Origin: JAJTHJ01 sp046316025
Lineage (GTDB): Bacteria; Pseudomonadota; Gammaproteobacteria; Burkholderiales; Burkholderiaceae_F
Direction of reading: 5' to 3'
Length of the DNA: 48,297 nucleotides
NCBI GenBank assembly: GCA_046316025.1
Contig: JBKCXU010000027.1
Span: 1-48,297 of the forward strand
Shown here: in pieces, positions 39,093 to 45,965 of the stretch
Numbering within the stretch: position 1 is the first letter of the stretch
How the letters are laid out: every line of letters begins with the position of its first letter
Program-made: the position numbers and the translations under genes
The notes under the pieces: generated by a model
The model's input: the letters and a program-made list of their open reading frames with translations, nothing else
Database searches by the model: none
What the model was told of the DNA's origin: nothing

Positions 39093-39563
39093 ATGTCGCG
39101 CCGCGTGACCGCGGCCGCTCGATTCCTTGCGCTTGTGCTGGCGGCGCTGGCAGGCAGCGGCGCCCCGGTGCGCGCGGGAACGGGCGTTGGTCTGGAGGCA
39201 GTTGTGCCATCTGGATTCGACAACGGATGGGCGCACGCGGACTGCTCTTCGTTCAATGGCGCTGCGTCCCGCGTCATCTTCCACGCCGGAGACGGTGTGC
39301 GCTTGACGCTCTTGCTGAACCGGCCGCTGCTCGATTCGGCGGGACGCTGGAATCTTGGGAACGAAAACCGTATCGATGGTTTGTCCGCGGCCGAGTGCGT
39401 TGGCGAGCACCGACCTTGCGCTCGTGCCACGGCGGGCGAACTAGCGATCGAAGCCGCCAGCCCAACCCGTTTACGCGGTGCGTTCTCTTTGCGCTTCGGC
39501 GACGCTTCCCGCGCTGGACGGTTCGACGTACCGGTGGTTGGACTGACGGCCGTCTGCGGTTGA
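39093..39563 (+). CDS. Secreted hypothetical protein (156 aa)
   Basis: The 156-residue product has a signal peptide (ARFLALVLAALAGSGAPVRAG) and a beta-rich mature part with four cysteines (HADCSSF, AECVGEHRPC and the terminal VCG), likely two disulfides. No family recognised. It lies ten bases before the nuclease gene and may be co-transcribed with it. Both are exported and Cys-containing. Confidence 0.6.
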   Translation: MSRRVTAAARFLALVLAALAGSGAPVRAGTGVGLEAVVPSGFDNGWAHADCSSFNGAASRVIFHAGDGVRLTLLLNRPLLDSAGRWNLGNENRIDGLSAAECVGEHRPCARATAGELAIEAASPTRLRGAFSLRFGDASRAGRFDVPVVGLTAVCG

Positions 39564-39572
39564 AGGAACAGC

Positions 39573-40151
39573 ATGCAAGGCGTCCGGTCCACCTTGTGCC
39601 GGTGGTTGCTTGCCGCAGCGCTCGGTGTCGGCGCGGCCACCGCGCTACCGGGCAAAACTCGCGCCGCCCCTTCGCCACCACCCCCTGCGCTCGGCGCAGC
39701 GATCGCCGGTCGCGTCATCCACGTCGCAGATGGCGACACCGTAACCGTGCTCGCCGATGCCAAGACCGAGGTTCGGGTGCGTTTGGTTGGAATCGACGCT
39801 CCCGAGGTGGCGCATCGCTCGGAAAGCAGCGGTTCCGCATCACAGCCATACGGCGATGCCTCAAGGCGGGCGCTACGAGGCCTTGTGCACGGCCGGCAGG
39901 TTGAGATGACTTGCCGCAGCAAGGATCGCTACGGACGCTTCGTCTGCATACTGCGGCTCGACGGAGGCGACGTCGGCGAGCAGCAGATCAGAGCGGGAAT
40001 GGCTTGGCACTTTCTCCGTTACGCCGCCGATCAACCCAGTGCGGAGCGCGACCGGTATGCGGCCGCAGAGCGGGAGGCGCGCTCGGCCCGGCGAGGACTG
40101 TGGGCGGACGCAACGCCGGTGCCGCCATGGGAGTGGCGTCGCTCGCATTGA
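39573..40151 (+). CDS. Exported thermonuclease-like protein (SNase fold)
   Basis: The 192-residue protein has a signal peptide (to about ARA-AP, residue 31) and a staphylococcal-nuclease domain: GRVIHVADGDTVTVL, VRVRLVGIDAPEVAHR with the conserved Arg and Asp, SRRALRGLVHGRQVEM, DRYGRFVC with the second active-site Arg, and GMAWHFLRYA. Such nucleases occur on many conjugative plasmids (for example as ParB of RK2 and Nuc of pKM101). It would act in the periplasm or outside on nucleic acids. All catalytic positions I know appear present. Confidence 0.88.
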   Translation: MQGVRSTLCRWLLAAALGVGAATALPGKTRAAPSPPPPALGAAIAGRVIHVADGDTVTVLADAKTEVRVRLVGIDAPEVAHRSESSGSASQPYGDASRRALRGLVHGRQVEMTCRSKDRYGRFVCILRLDGGDVGEQQIRAGMAWHFLRYAADQPSAERDRYAAAEREARSARRGLWADATPVPPWEWRRSH

Positions 40152-40287
40152 GTCGCGAATCGGCTTACCGGCCGCAACTTGGCCCGAGCGAGGTCGCAAT
40201 CTTGAGGGGATCGATCCAACCGCTTAGCATGCCACCGCGGTCGCCGCTGCACCGGGCAGCGTCTGCGGATCGCGCACCAAGCAGAGC

Positions 40288-41022
40288 ATGCCGAATCCCT
40301 CTCTCGCAGCAGCTGCGCTGGCCATCGCCGCGCTACTGACGTCGGCGGCGCTGGCTGAAGAAGCAGCCCCGGCTGCGGCGGCCCCTTTGGTGCCGCCGGA
40401 GGTCAAGATCCAGCTGACCGTGCCGAGCGGCTTTGATCCAAAGGCGGACCGCAACAAGCTGCTTTACGCCGAGTTTCTGGCCAGCAAGAAGCTCACCGAC
40501 TCGTTCCGTGCAGGCCTGGTCGAGCAAGGGTATCGACTCGCCGCTACGCGCGAAGAAGCCGCGGTGGTGTACGAGGTCGATGGGGCTTTTCAGGCGCTCA
40601 GACCCGCGACCCAGAGGACGGCGGAGATCCGCGCCGGCGAGTATGCGGAAAATCCGGACGAACTGAAGACGGTCAGCGGCCGCGGCGCCTCGGTGATGGT
40701 CAGCGTCAACCCGCTGATCACCATCATCGGCACGATTCTGTCCAACGTCGGCGACGGCACCGGCGCACGCGACGCGATCAATGCCGGCGCGGTGGGCGAC
40801 GCCGACGGCAAGTGCCTGGCCAAATGCGAAGGCTGGGTCTATCGCCAGCGCGCCGTCGTCAACCTGAAGCGGAGCGAGGGCGCCGCATCGATGCACGTGC
40901 TGGCGGTGTCGAGTGTCGAAGCGCGTGAGCTGGTTCCGGCCGCGCTGTTGCAACGCTGCGCGGCCGAATTGACCGCCGCCACAGGCCTGCCCCCGATCGA
41001 GGGCTTCGGCCGCAAAGACTGA
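40288..41022 (+). CDS. Exported protein of unknown family (244 aa)
   Basis: The 244-residue product has a signal peptide (LAAAALAIAALLTSAALA, cleaved before EEA) and no lipobox. The mature part has LTDSFRAGLVEQGYRLAATREEAAVVYEVDGAF, a Gly/Ala-rich central segment (NPLITIIGTILSNVGDGTGARDAINAG) and a CLAKCEGW cysteine pair. The overall plan (fold, central hydrophobic Gly-rich stretch, second fold) recalls TraT-type surface proteins, but no sequence signature is shared that I can see. Function unknown. Confidence 0.55.
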   Translation: MPNPSLAAAALAIAALLTSAALAEEAAPAAAAPLVPPEVKIQLTVPSGFDPKADRNKLLYAEFLASKKLTDSFRAGLVEQGYRLAATREEAAVVYEVDGAFQALRPATQRTAEIRAGEYAENPDELKTVSGRGASVMVSVNPLITIIGTILSNVGDGTGARDAINAGAVGDADGKCLAKCEGWVYRQRAVVNLKRSEGAASMHVLAVSSVEARELVPAALLQRCAAELTAATGLPPIEGFGRKD

Positions 41023-41086
41023 CCCGCGCGGGCCCGCCCGCCGTTGGCGAAGGACTCGTTGCCGCCGCGCGACGGCCGCGCCGCAT

Positions 41087-41119
41087 TTTATTGACAGTCA
41101 ATAAATGCGCGTTTACAGT
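41087..41119 (+). promoter_or_regulatory. Promoter of the par/kor operon with overlapping palindrome
   Basis: A consensus -35 TTGACA (41091-41096), a 17-bp spacer and TACAGT (41114-41119) form the best promoter in the window. The -35 box lies inside a perfect 19-bp palindrome TTTATTGACAGTCAATAAA (41087-41105), an obvious repressor target, possibly for the KorA-like protein. A dispersed 16-bp palindrome follows about 60 bp downstream. The first gene starts at 41240. Confidence 0.8.
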
Positions 41120-41177
41120 ACGTTTGTCTGTCCGTTTGCCCGTCCAATGCCCATCGTCTCTTCCCGCCGCCGGCGTA

Positions 41178-41193
41178 CTTTCGCGCGCGAAAG
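41178..41193. promoter_or_regulatory. Dispersed 16-bp palindrome, copy 8 (par leader)
   Basis: A perfect CTTTCGCGCGCGAAAG whose symmetry extends to 22 bp (41175-41196), with further matching CGCCGG-type arms outside. It sits in the leader between the par promoter and the first gene at 41240, the classic place for autoregulation by a ParB/KorB protein. It is the most extended copy. Confidence 0.75.
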
Positions 41194-41239
41194 TACGCGC
41201 CGGCGGTGGCTACCGACGCCGACCCAGGAGCGCCCCGCC

Positions 41240-41674
41240 ATGCCTGCTACCGTGTACCAGCGCCTGTTCGACCGCCTCGCAGCCTTGATTCCAGACCTCG
41301 CCCGGCCCAACGGCGAGTGTACGTTCCGGGCGTTGACGCCACGTCCCGGGGAACTCGTTTCATACTGCACCCTGAGCACAATCGACACACGAGCTTGCGA
41401 CGTGCACATCGCCCATGCCATGCAAGGCCACCGCACTGGAGCGGCGACGCTGTCTTTTCATGTCGATCTGGCGGCACGGCGGGCCGAGTTGACCGCCGTG
41501 CAGGACGAGTGGCGCTACGAAGTGCTGTACGACGAGGACGGGCGGCCGAATCCGCGCCAAGCGCAGATGAACGACTTCGCCTTGACCTGGCTTGCTGCGC
41601 GGCTTGCCTGCGGTGCGGTTTTCCGGCCGGTGGAGACGGGCGCGGCAGAAGAACTTGCGGGGGAGTGCGCATGA
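41240..41674 (+). CDS. DUF1249-family protein (YqiB-like)
   Basis: From the ATG at 41240 (CAGGAG nine bases upstream) the product is 144 residues. It follows the DUF1249/YqiB pattern: VYQRLFDRLAALIPDL, GELVSYCTLSTIDTRACDVHIAHAM, ATLSFHVDLAARRAELTAVQDEWRYEVLYDEDG and QAQMNDFALTWLAARLACG. Chromosomal relatives such as E. coli YqiB are of unknown function. It is the first gene of the parA-parB operon, overlapping parA by ATGA, so it may belong to the partition or control system of the plasmid. Confidence 0.7.
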   Translation: MPATVYQRLFDRLAALIPDLARPNGECTFRALTPRPGELVSYCTLSTIDTRACDVHIAHAMQGHRTGAATLSFHVDLAARRAELTAVQDEWRYEVLYDEDGRPNPRQAQMNDFALTWLAARLACGAVFRPVETGAAEELAGECA

Positions 41675-42447
41675 AAACGATCGTGGTGGCCAACCAGAAG
41701 GGCGGCGTGGGCAAAACCACGATCGCCCGTCATCTGGTCTTCTACGGGGTCGAACGCGGGTTGCGGGTGCTGGCGGTCGATATGGACGTGCAAGGCAACT
41801 TGACGACGACGTTCCGTACCCTGGCTGGCGCCGGCGACGGCAGCGCGCCGCCAGCCTTGTCCGCCAGCGGCCTCTTCGATCCGGCCGACAAACTTCTGCC
41901 GGCGCCCTGCGGCGAGCGGCTGCATTACGTGGCGGCCGACGCCGGTATCGTCAATGTCGAGCGCGGCGACCTGGCGCGGGCGATCAAGGCCGGACAGCGC
42001 CGCTTCGCCACCCTGGGCAAGTCCTTCGATGTCTGCGTCATCGACACCGGCCCCGCGGTATCGAACTTGCTGGTCGTCGCCCTGGCGGTGGGCGACTTCG
42101 CCGTCTCGCCCTGCAAACCCGACCGCGACGCGATCGCCGGCCTTGCGAACTTCTTCGGCAATGTGCTGCGCGTGCGCGACGATACGCGCATCAATCCGCG
42201 GCTGGCACCTCTGGGCGTCCTGCCCAACCTGGTCAGTCCGCGGCGTGCCTATCACCGCAACGTGCTGGCCGAGATGCGTGCGGCCTGGGGCGAAGGCGTG
42301 CTGCCGGTGCAGTTGTACGAGCGGGCCAGCATCGATGTGGCCAAGGATCGCGCCGTCTGGCGCACCGATCGCGGCGAGGGGCGCAGCCAAGCGGCGCGCG
42401 AAATGAAGACCGTCTGCAACTACATCTACACCCGCATGGGATTCTGA
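41671..42447 (+). CDS. parA: ParA-family partition ATPase (IncC-like)
   Basis: The 258-residue ATPase has a deviant Walker A NQKGGVGKTT (residues 8-17), VLAVDMDVQGNLT (A' motif) and FDVCVIDTGPAVSNLL (Walker B). It lacks an N-terminal DNA-binding domain, as in short type Ib or IncC2-like ParA proteins. It would move plasmid copies over the nucleoid with ParB. It lies in a DUF1249-parA-parB-korA-like order that parallels korA-incC-korB of IncP plasmids. Confidence 0.93.
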   Translation: MKTIVVANQKGGVGKTTIARHLVFYGVERGLRVLAVDMDVQGNLTTTFRTLAGAGDGSAPPALSASGLFDPADKLLPAPCGERLHYVAADAGIVNVERGDLARAIKAGQRRFATLGKSFDVCVIDTGPAVSNLLVVALAVGDFAVSPCKPDRDAIAGLANFFGNVLRVRDDTRINPRLAPLGVLPNLVSPRRAYHRNVLAEMRAAWGEGVLPVQLYERASIDVAKDRAVWRTDRGEGRSQAAREMKTVCNYIYTRMGF

Positions 42448-42454
42448 GGACGCC

Positions 42455-43624
42455 ATGGCCACCAAGAAACCTGCTCTGAAACTGACCGAGTTCGCCGGCG
42501 TCGTGGCGGCGGCGGCGGGGACCCCGCGGCCGGACGCCGAAATCGCTTTGAACCTGATCGATGTCGAGCGCCAGGTGCGCAGCCAGCTCGGGGATCTGTC
42601 GGACTTGACCAACAGCATCAAGGCGGTCGGCGTGCTCGAACCGGTGCTGGTGCTGGCCAAGGAGGATGGACGCTACCGGCTGATCGCCGGCGAGCGGCGG
42701 GTGCGCGCGGCCGCGGCCGCGGGGCTGGCCAGCATCCCGGCGCTGATCCGGCGCGGGCTGTCGGAGTTCGACGTCCGCCGCTTGCAGGTCACCGAGAACA
42801 ACGAGCGGGCCGACCTGTCGCCGTACGACGAGGCGATCGGCGTCGCTGACGACGTGGAGCGCTTCGGCTTCAAAGAGGCGCGCGAGATCTGGAACCGCTC
42901 CGAGGGGTGGATCAGCAAGCGGGTGGCGGTCAAGAAGTACGCCGAGCCGGTGCGCGGCGTGCTTCGCTCTGGGCTGTGCGGCGACCTCGAAGTGCTGCAT
43001 AGCCTGAATCAGCTCTTGGCGATCGACGAGACCGAGTTCGCGGCGATGATCCAGCGCATGAAGGGCGGACAGACGGTATCGCGCGACGATGCGCGCAACC
43101 GCGTGGCGGCCGTGAAGACCTGGAAGAAGCAGGCGGCCGTCGCCGCCAAGGAGCGCGCCGCGGCACGCCCAGGGGAGTCGCCGCTGCCGCCGCGCTCCGG
43201 GGCCCGCGGCAGGGCAGTCGCGCCGCGGCAAGGCCAGTTGAGTCTCGACCAGCGCGCGGCGGCCGAACATGACGCGGCCGAGACCAAGCTCGCGGCCACC
43301 CGCGAGGAACTGCTCGAGGGCGGGCGCCTCACGCGGCAGAGTTTTACCGACCTCCAGGCGCGTCTGAAGGCGCTGGACTACGACCTGACGCGCCAGGAGT
43401 GGGTCACCTGGTCGTCCTTTCTGGACGCCGTGCTGCCGGTGCTCGCCTGTTTCGATCGCAAGCAGGCGGCCGCCTACCTGCGGCGGCTGCAGGCCGAATT
43501 GAAGTCGAAGCCAGCGCAAGAGCTTTGGGAAAAGCTGCACCCGACCCTGAAGGGGCCGCGGCACGAGAACCGGCCCTACGAACGGTCCGACCTTGCCGCG
43601 ATGCCGCGCGGATGGAAGTTCTGA
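42455..43624 (+). CDS. parB: ParB/KorB-like DNA-binding protein
   Basis: The 389-residue protein has the ParB N-terminal domain: LIDVERQVRSQLGDLSDLTNSIKAVGVLEPVLV, RYRLIAGERRVRAAAAAG (the GERRxRA nucleotide-binding box) and VTENNERADLSPYDEA. A helix-turn-helix follows (FKEAREIWNRSEGWISKRVAVKKYAEPVRG, about 130-165), then an Ala/Arg/Pro-rich linker and a C-terminal domain of about 120 residues. Size and neighbours suggest KorB-like dual roles in partition and repression. I infer that its site is the dispersed 16-bp palindrome, one copy of which lies in this operon's leader. Confidence 0.92.
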   Translation: MATKKPALKLTEFAGVVAAAAGTPRPDAEIALNLIDVERQVRSQLGDLSDLTNSIKAVGVLEPVLVLAKEDGRYRLIAGERRVRAAAAAGLASIPALIRRGLSEFDVRRLQVTENNERADLSPYDEAIGVADDVERFGFKEAREIWNRSEGWISKRVAVKKYAEPVRGVLRSGLCGDLEVLHSLNQLLAIDETEFAAMIQRMKGGQTVSRDDARNRVAAVKTWKKQAAVAAKERAAARPGESPLPPRSGARGRAVAPRQGQLSLDQRAAAEHDAAETKLAATREELLEGGRLTRQSFTDLQARLKALDYDLTRQEWVTWSSFLDAVLPVLACFDRKQAAAYLRRLQAELKSKPAQELWEKLHPTLKGPRHENRPYERSDLAAMPRGWKF

Positions 43625-43722
43625 CGGGGTTGCGGCAACCAGCGGCGGCGCGGTGTGTGTCTGCCGTAGCTTGCGCCGCCGGTGTGGCTGCGCGGTACAG
43701 TAGCGAGCACACCCCCGAAGCC

Positions 43723-44097
43723 ATGAAGCTCAAACGCCTCGACGCCATTGAGTTCGACCGGTTGGCCGCCCTCACGCAGTTGGGCGAGGCCGCGCGCACG
43801 ATGGCGCGCATGGTGCTCGTCGAAGGCCGTCCCATGACGCGCGTCGGCGCGCTGCACAACACCAGTCGGCAGCGGGTCAGCCACGCCGTCGAGGCGATCC
43901 GCCGCGTCTACAAGGATCAGGCGATCGACCGGGGCTGGGTGAGCCTCGACCTGCCGCTGCCCGAGGCCTTGTCGGTGCACCTGGACCAGTTCGCGCGCGC
44001 GTTTCGGGCGGCACCCGCCGGCCGCGTTCGCGAGAAGGCGCTGACCCAGGTGGTGGCCGCCGTCGAGCAAGCGACCGCCGCGTTGCGCGGCCAGTAG
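43723..44097 (+). CDS. TrfB/KorA-like transcriptional regulator
   Basis: The 124-residue product from the ATG at 43723 aligns by eye with KorA of RK2: a helical start (DAIEFDRLAALTQLGEAARTMARMVLVEGRP), the helix-turn-helix MTRVGALHNTSRQRVSHAVEAIRRVYKD and RGWVSLDLPLPEALSVHLDQFARAF matching the KorA region before its dimer domain. KorA represses replication, partition and transfer promoters together with KorB. A TACAGT hexamer at 43696 is like the par promoter -10. The gene lies 98 bp after parB. Candidate sites are the promoter palindromes at 41087 and 44165. Confidence 0.78.
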   Translation: MKLKRLDAIEFDRLAALTQLGEAARTMARMVLVEGRPMTRVGALHNTSRQRVSHAVEAIRRVYKDQAIDRGWVSLDLPLPEALSVHLDQFARAFRAAPAGRVREKALTQVVAAVEQATAALRGQ

Positions 44098-44129
44098 TGC
44101 CCGCCCAGGGCGTGGAACGGCGCGCGCCA

Positions 44130-44145
44130 CTTTCGCGCGCGAAAG
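44130..44145. promoter_or_regulatory. Dispersed 16-bp palindrome, copy 9
   Basis: A perfect CTTTCGCGCGCGAAAG with symmetry extending to 20 bp (44128-44147). It ends just upstream of the -35 box of the promoter at 44153, so a bound protein could repress the HTH and repA genes. Confidence 0.7.
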
Positions 44146-44152
44146 TGACCCC

Positions 44153-44181
44153 TTGCCGTCGTCCCGTTTATAAACGATACT
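44153..44181 (+). promoter_or_regulatory. Promoter with palindrome in its spacer
   Basis: TTGCCG (44153-44158), a 17-bp spacer and GATACT (44176-44181) form a plausible promoter for the HTH gene at 44189, whose message could extend into repA. The palindrome CGTTTATAAACG (44165-44176) lies between the two boxes; it resembles the KorA operator GTTTAGCTAAAC of RK2 in its GTTTA/TAAAC arms. The KorA-like gene lies just upstream. Confidence 0.65.
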
Positions 44182-44188
44182 TTCGGCC

Positions 44189-44698
44189 ATGAGTTCAGCC
44201 GCACCTGCCCAAGACGTTTCCCGCGCGCAGTTGTCGGCCGAGGCGCTGCGCGCCGATCCGGAACTTGCCGCCCGCTTTCTGAACGACGCTTTGGCCGAAG
44301 GCCTCCCCGAGGACCTGCTGATCGCGCTGCGCCAGCTCGCGCGCGCGCGCGGCGGCATGCGCGCGCTGGCGCGTGAGACCGACCTGAACGAGAACCAGCT
44401 GTACCGGACGCTCTCGGAGAAGGGCAATCCCGAATTACGCAGCCTGACCGCCGTGCTCGGCGCGCTCGGCCTGCGGCTTGCGGTCGCGCCCGCCCACCCG
44501 GGCGCGGCGGCTTCCTGTCGACACCCCCTGAAAAAGCGAAACGCCCGGTGGCCAGACCGGGCGTTTCTTTGGAGCATCACCAACTGCACCGGGCAGGAGC
44601 AATTGCGACATGAATCAGTCTATCACCACGGTTCCGGCCGAAGCAACGGCGGCCGAGGCAGCGGGCGCCGCCGCGAAGCTACAGCTTTCCATTGTTGA
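44189..44698 (+). CDS. Antidote-type HTH protein (HigA/addiction-module-like)
   Basis: Residues about 20-100 match the putative addiction-module antidote family: LIALRQLARARGGMRALARETDLNENQLYRTLSEKGNPELRSLTAVLGALGLRLAVAPA. Such proteins usually end shortly after that motif. Here the frame runs on for another 65 codons through a terminator-like hairpin (44538-44570) and 89 bases into repA; this tail looks like unselected sequence. No toxin gene precedes it. It may control repA or be an orphan antitoxin. The true C-terminus is uncertain. Confidence 0.65.
   Translation: MSSAAPAQDVSRAQLSAEALRADPELAARFLNDALAEGLPEDLLIALRQLARARGGMRALARETDLNENQLYRTLSEKGNPELRSLTAVLGALGLRLAVAPAHPGAAASCRHPLKKRNARWPDRAFLWSITNCTGQEQLRHESVYHHGSGRSNGGRGSGRRREATAFHC
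44538..44570 (+). terminator. Intrinsic terminator inside the HTH frame
   Basis: A perfect 12-bp stem GAAACGCCCGGT/ACCGGGCGTTTC closes a six-base loop and is followed by TTT. An A-rich run precedes it. It lies between the HTH domain and repA but inside the open HTH frame, so terminated messages would have no stop codon for that gene. Confidence 0.75.
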
Positions 44699-45572
44699 GC
44701 CAATCCAGCACGAGTTGTTCGTCGTCGAGGACCAGGGCCAGGACTGGTCGGTGAAAGACGACATCTCGTCGATGGAGCACCCGATCTTCGCGCTGGCCAA
44801 GACGCCGAGTCGCGAGATTCGAACCTACTCGCGCGGCGGTAAAACCCTGCGCATCATCCCGTCGGGGGTGGGGTCTCCGACTGTTTTCGACAAGGACCTC
44901 GTGATCTACCTCGTCTCGCACCTGGTCAAAGGCTTGAACGGCAAGCAGCCGGTGTCGCGCCGGGTGCGCATCGACGTCCATCCGTTCCTCGTCGCCACGC
45001 GCCGCAGTACGGGCGGTGCGTCCTACACGCGGGTGCTGGATATGTGCCGGCGGCTGCGCGGGACCACGATCGAGACCAACATCCGGACCACCGAAGAGGA
45101 GCGAACCAAGGGTTTCGGCCTCATCGAGGATTACGACGTGATCGCAGCCACCAAGAACGGCAAGGGCGCGCTGGTGCTGGAGGTGGTCATTTCCGACTGG
45201 CTGTACCGCGCGGCCGTCGATTACGACGTGCTGACCCTGAACCCCGAGTACTTCTCGCTCACCCAGGCGCTGGAACGGCGCGTGTACGAGCTCGCGCGCA
45301 AGCACTGCGGCGACCAGGCTTGGTGGACCATCAGCTTGCCTCTGCTGCAAGAGAAGACGGGCAGCACCCAAAGCGCCCGCAAGTGGAAGCAAGAGATCAA
45401 GGCGATGGTGCAGGCCGATGCGCTGCCCGACTACCGCATGGCCCTGGACGAGTCGGTACGGCCTAACGTCGTGATTTTCCTGACACGCGACAGCAAGAAG
45501 CTGCTTCAGCAAGCCAACAAAGCCGACAAGGTTGCTTGGCTCGGCAAGTGCCTGCAGAAGTCCATGCACTGA
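44610..45572 (+). CDS. repA: Replication initiator RepA (RPA family)
   Basis: The 320-residue protein matches the plasmid replication initiator protein A family: DDISSMEHPIFALAKTPSREIRTY, LRIIPSGVGSPTVFDKDLVIYLVSHL, RVRIDVHPFLVATRR, SYTRVLDMCRRLRGTTIETNIRT and VLTLNPEYFSLTQALERRVYELARKHCG. It contains winged-helix-type DNA-binding domains and binds the iterons found immediately downstream. The ATG at 44610 has AGGAG about ten bases upstream. It follows a terminator, so it probably has its own promoter or is limited by read-through. Confidence 0.93.
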   Translation: MNQSITTVPAEATAAEAAGAAAKLQLSIVEPIQHELFVVEDQGQDWSVKDDISSMEHPIFALAKTPSREIRTYSRGGKTLRIIPSGVGSPTVFDKDLVIYLVSHLVKGLNGKQPVSRRVRIDVHPFLVATRRSTGGASYTRVLDMCRRLRGTTIETNIRTTEEERTKGFGLIEDYDVIAATKNGKGALVLEVVISDWLYRAAVDYDVLTLNPEYFSLTQALERRVYELARKHCGDQAWWTISLPLLQEKTGSTQSARKWKQEIKAMVQADALPDYRMALDESVRPNVVIFLTRDSKKLLQQANKADKVAWLGKCLQKSMH

Positions 45573-45965
45573 TCGACGCCGCGGTCCAAGCCGTCTATCG
45601 GGGAACAGCGCGACTGCTCACGCGTCGACCCGGACTCGTCTATCGGGGTACGCGAAACTCGTCTATCGGGGTACACCACACCGGTCAAAAGGCCTGTCTG
45701 CACGCTAGTTTCCACCGCTTTTGTCATCCAAGCGCTCAAACTGCGGCCATGGTGAAATCAGAAAGGCCACCGTCTATCAGGGAACAAACGGCCACTTATC
45801 CACAACTTGCCGCAGCCTGTCGTCTTTCGCACCACAGAGGGTCGTCTATCAGGGTACATCCGACTCGTCTATCGGGGCACAGACGACTCGTCTATCGGGG
45901 CACACGGCATCGAAATAAAACCTTCCAAATCAGATATTTAAAATCACTTTTCGCGCCTTAACGGC
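45573..45965. other. oriV: Origin of vegetative replication (oriV)
   Basis: Behind repA this region combines seven iterons, a perfect DnaA box TTATCCACA (45796-45804) between iterons 4 and 5, and an AT-rich stretch (about 45909-45965) after iteron 7 that would melt first. This is the standard composition of an iteron origin. No coding frame here is convincing. Confidence 0.88.
45592..45904 (+). repeat. Seven iterons of the replication origin
   Basis: Seven direct copies of CGTCTATCGGGGTACA start at 45592, 45637, 45660, 45771, 45843, 45866 and 45889, all in the same orientation. The last eight positions vary (GGGAACA, GGGTACA, GGGCACA). Spacing between close pairs is 23 bp, near two helical turns. 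They start 20 bp after repA and are the expected RepA binding sites. Confidence 0.92.
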
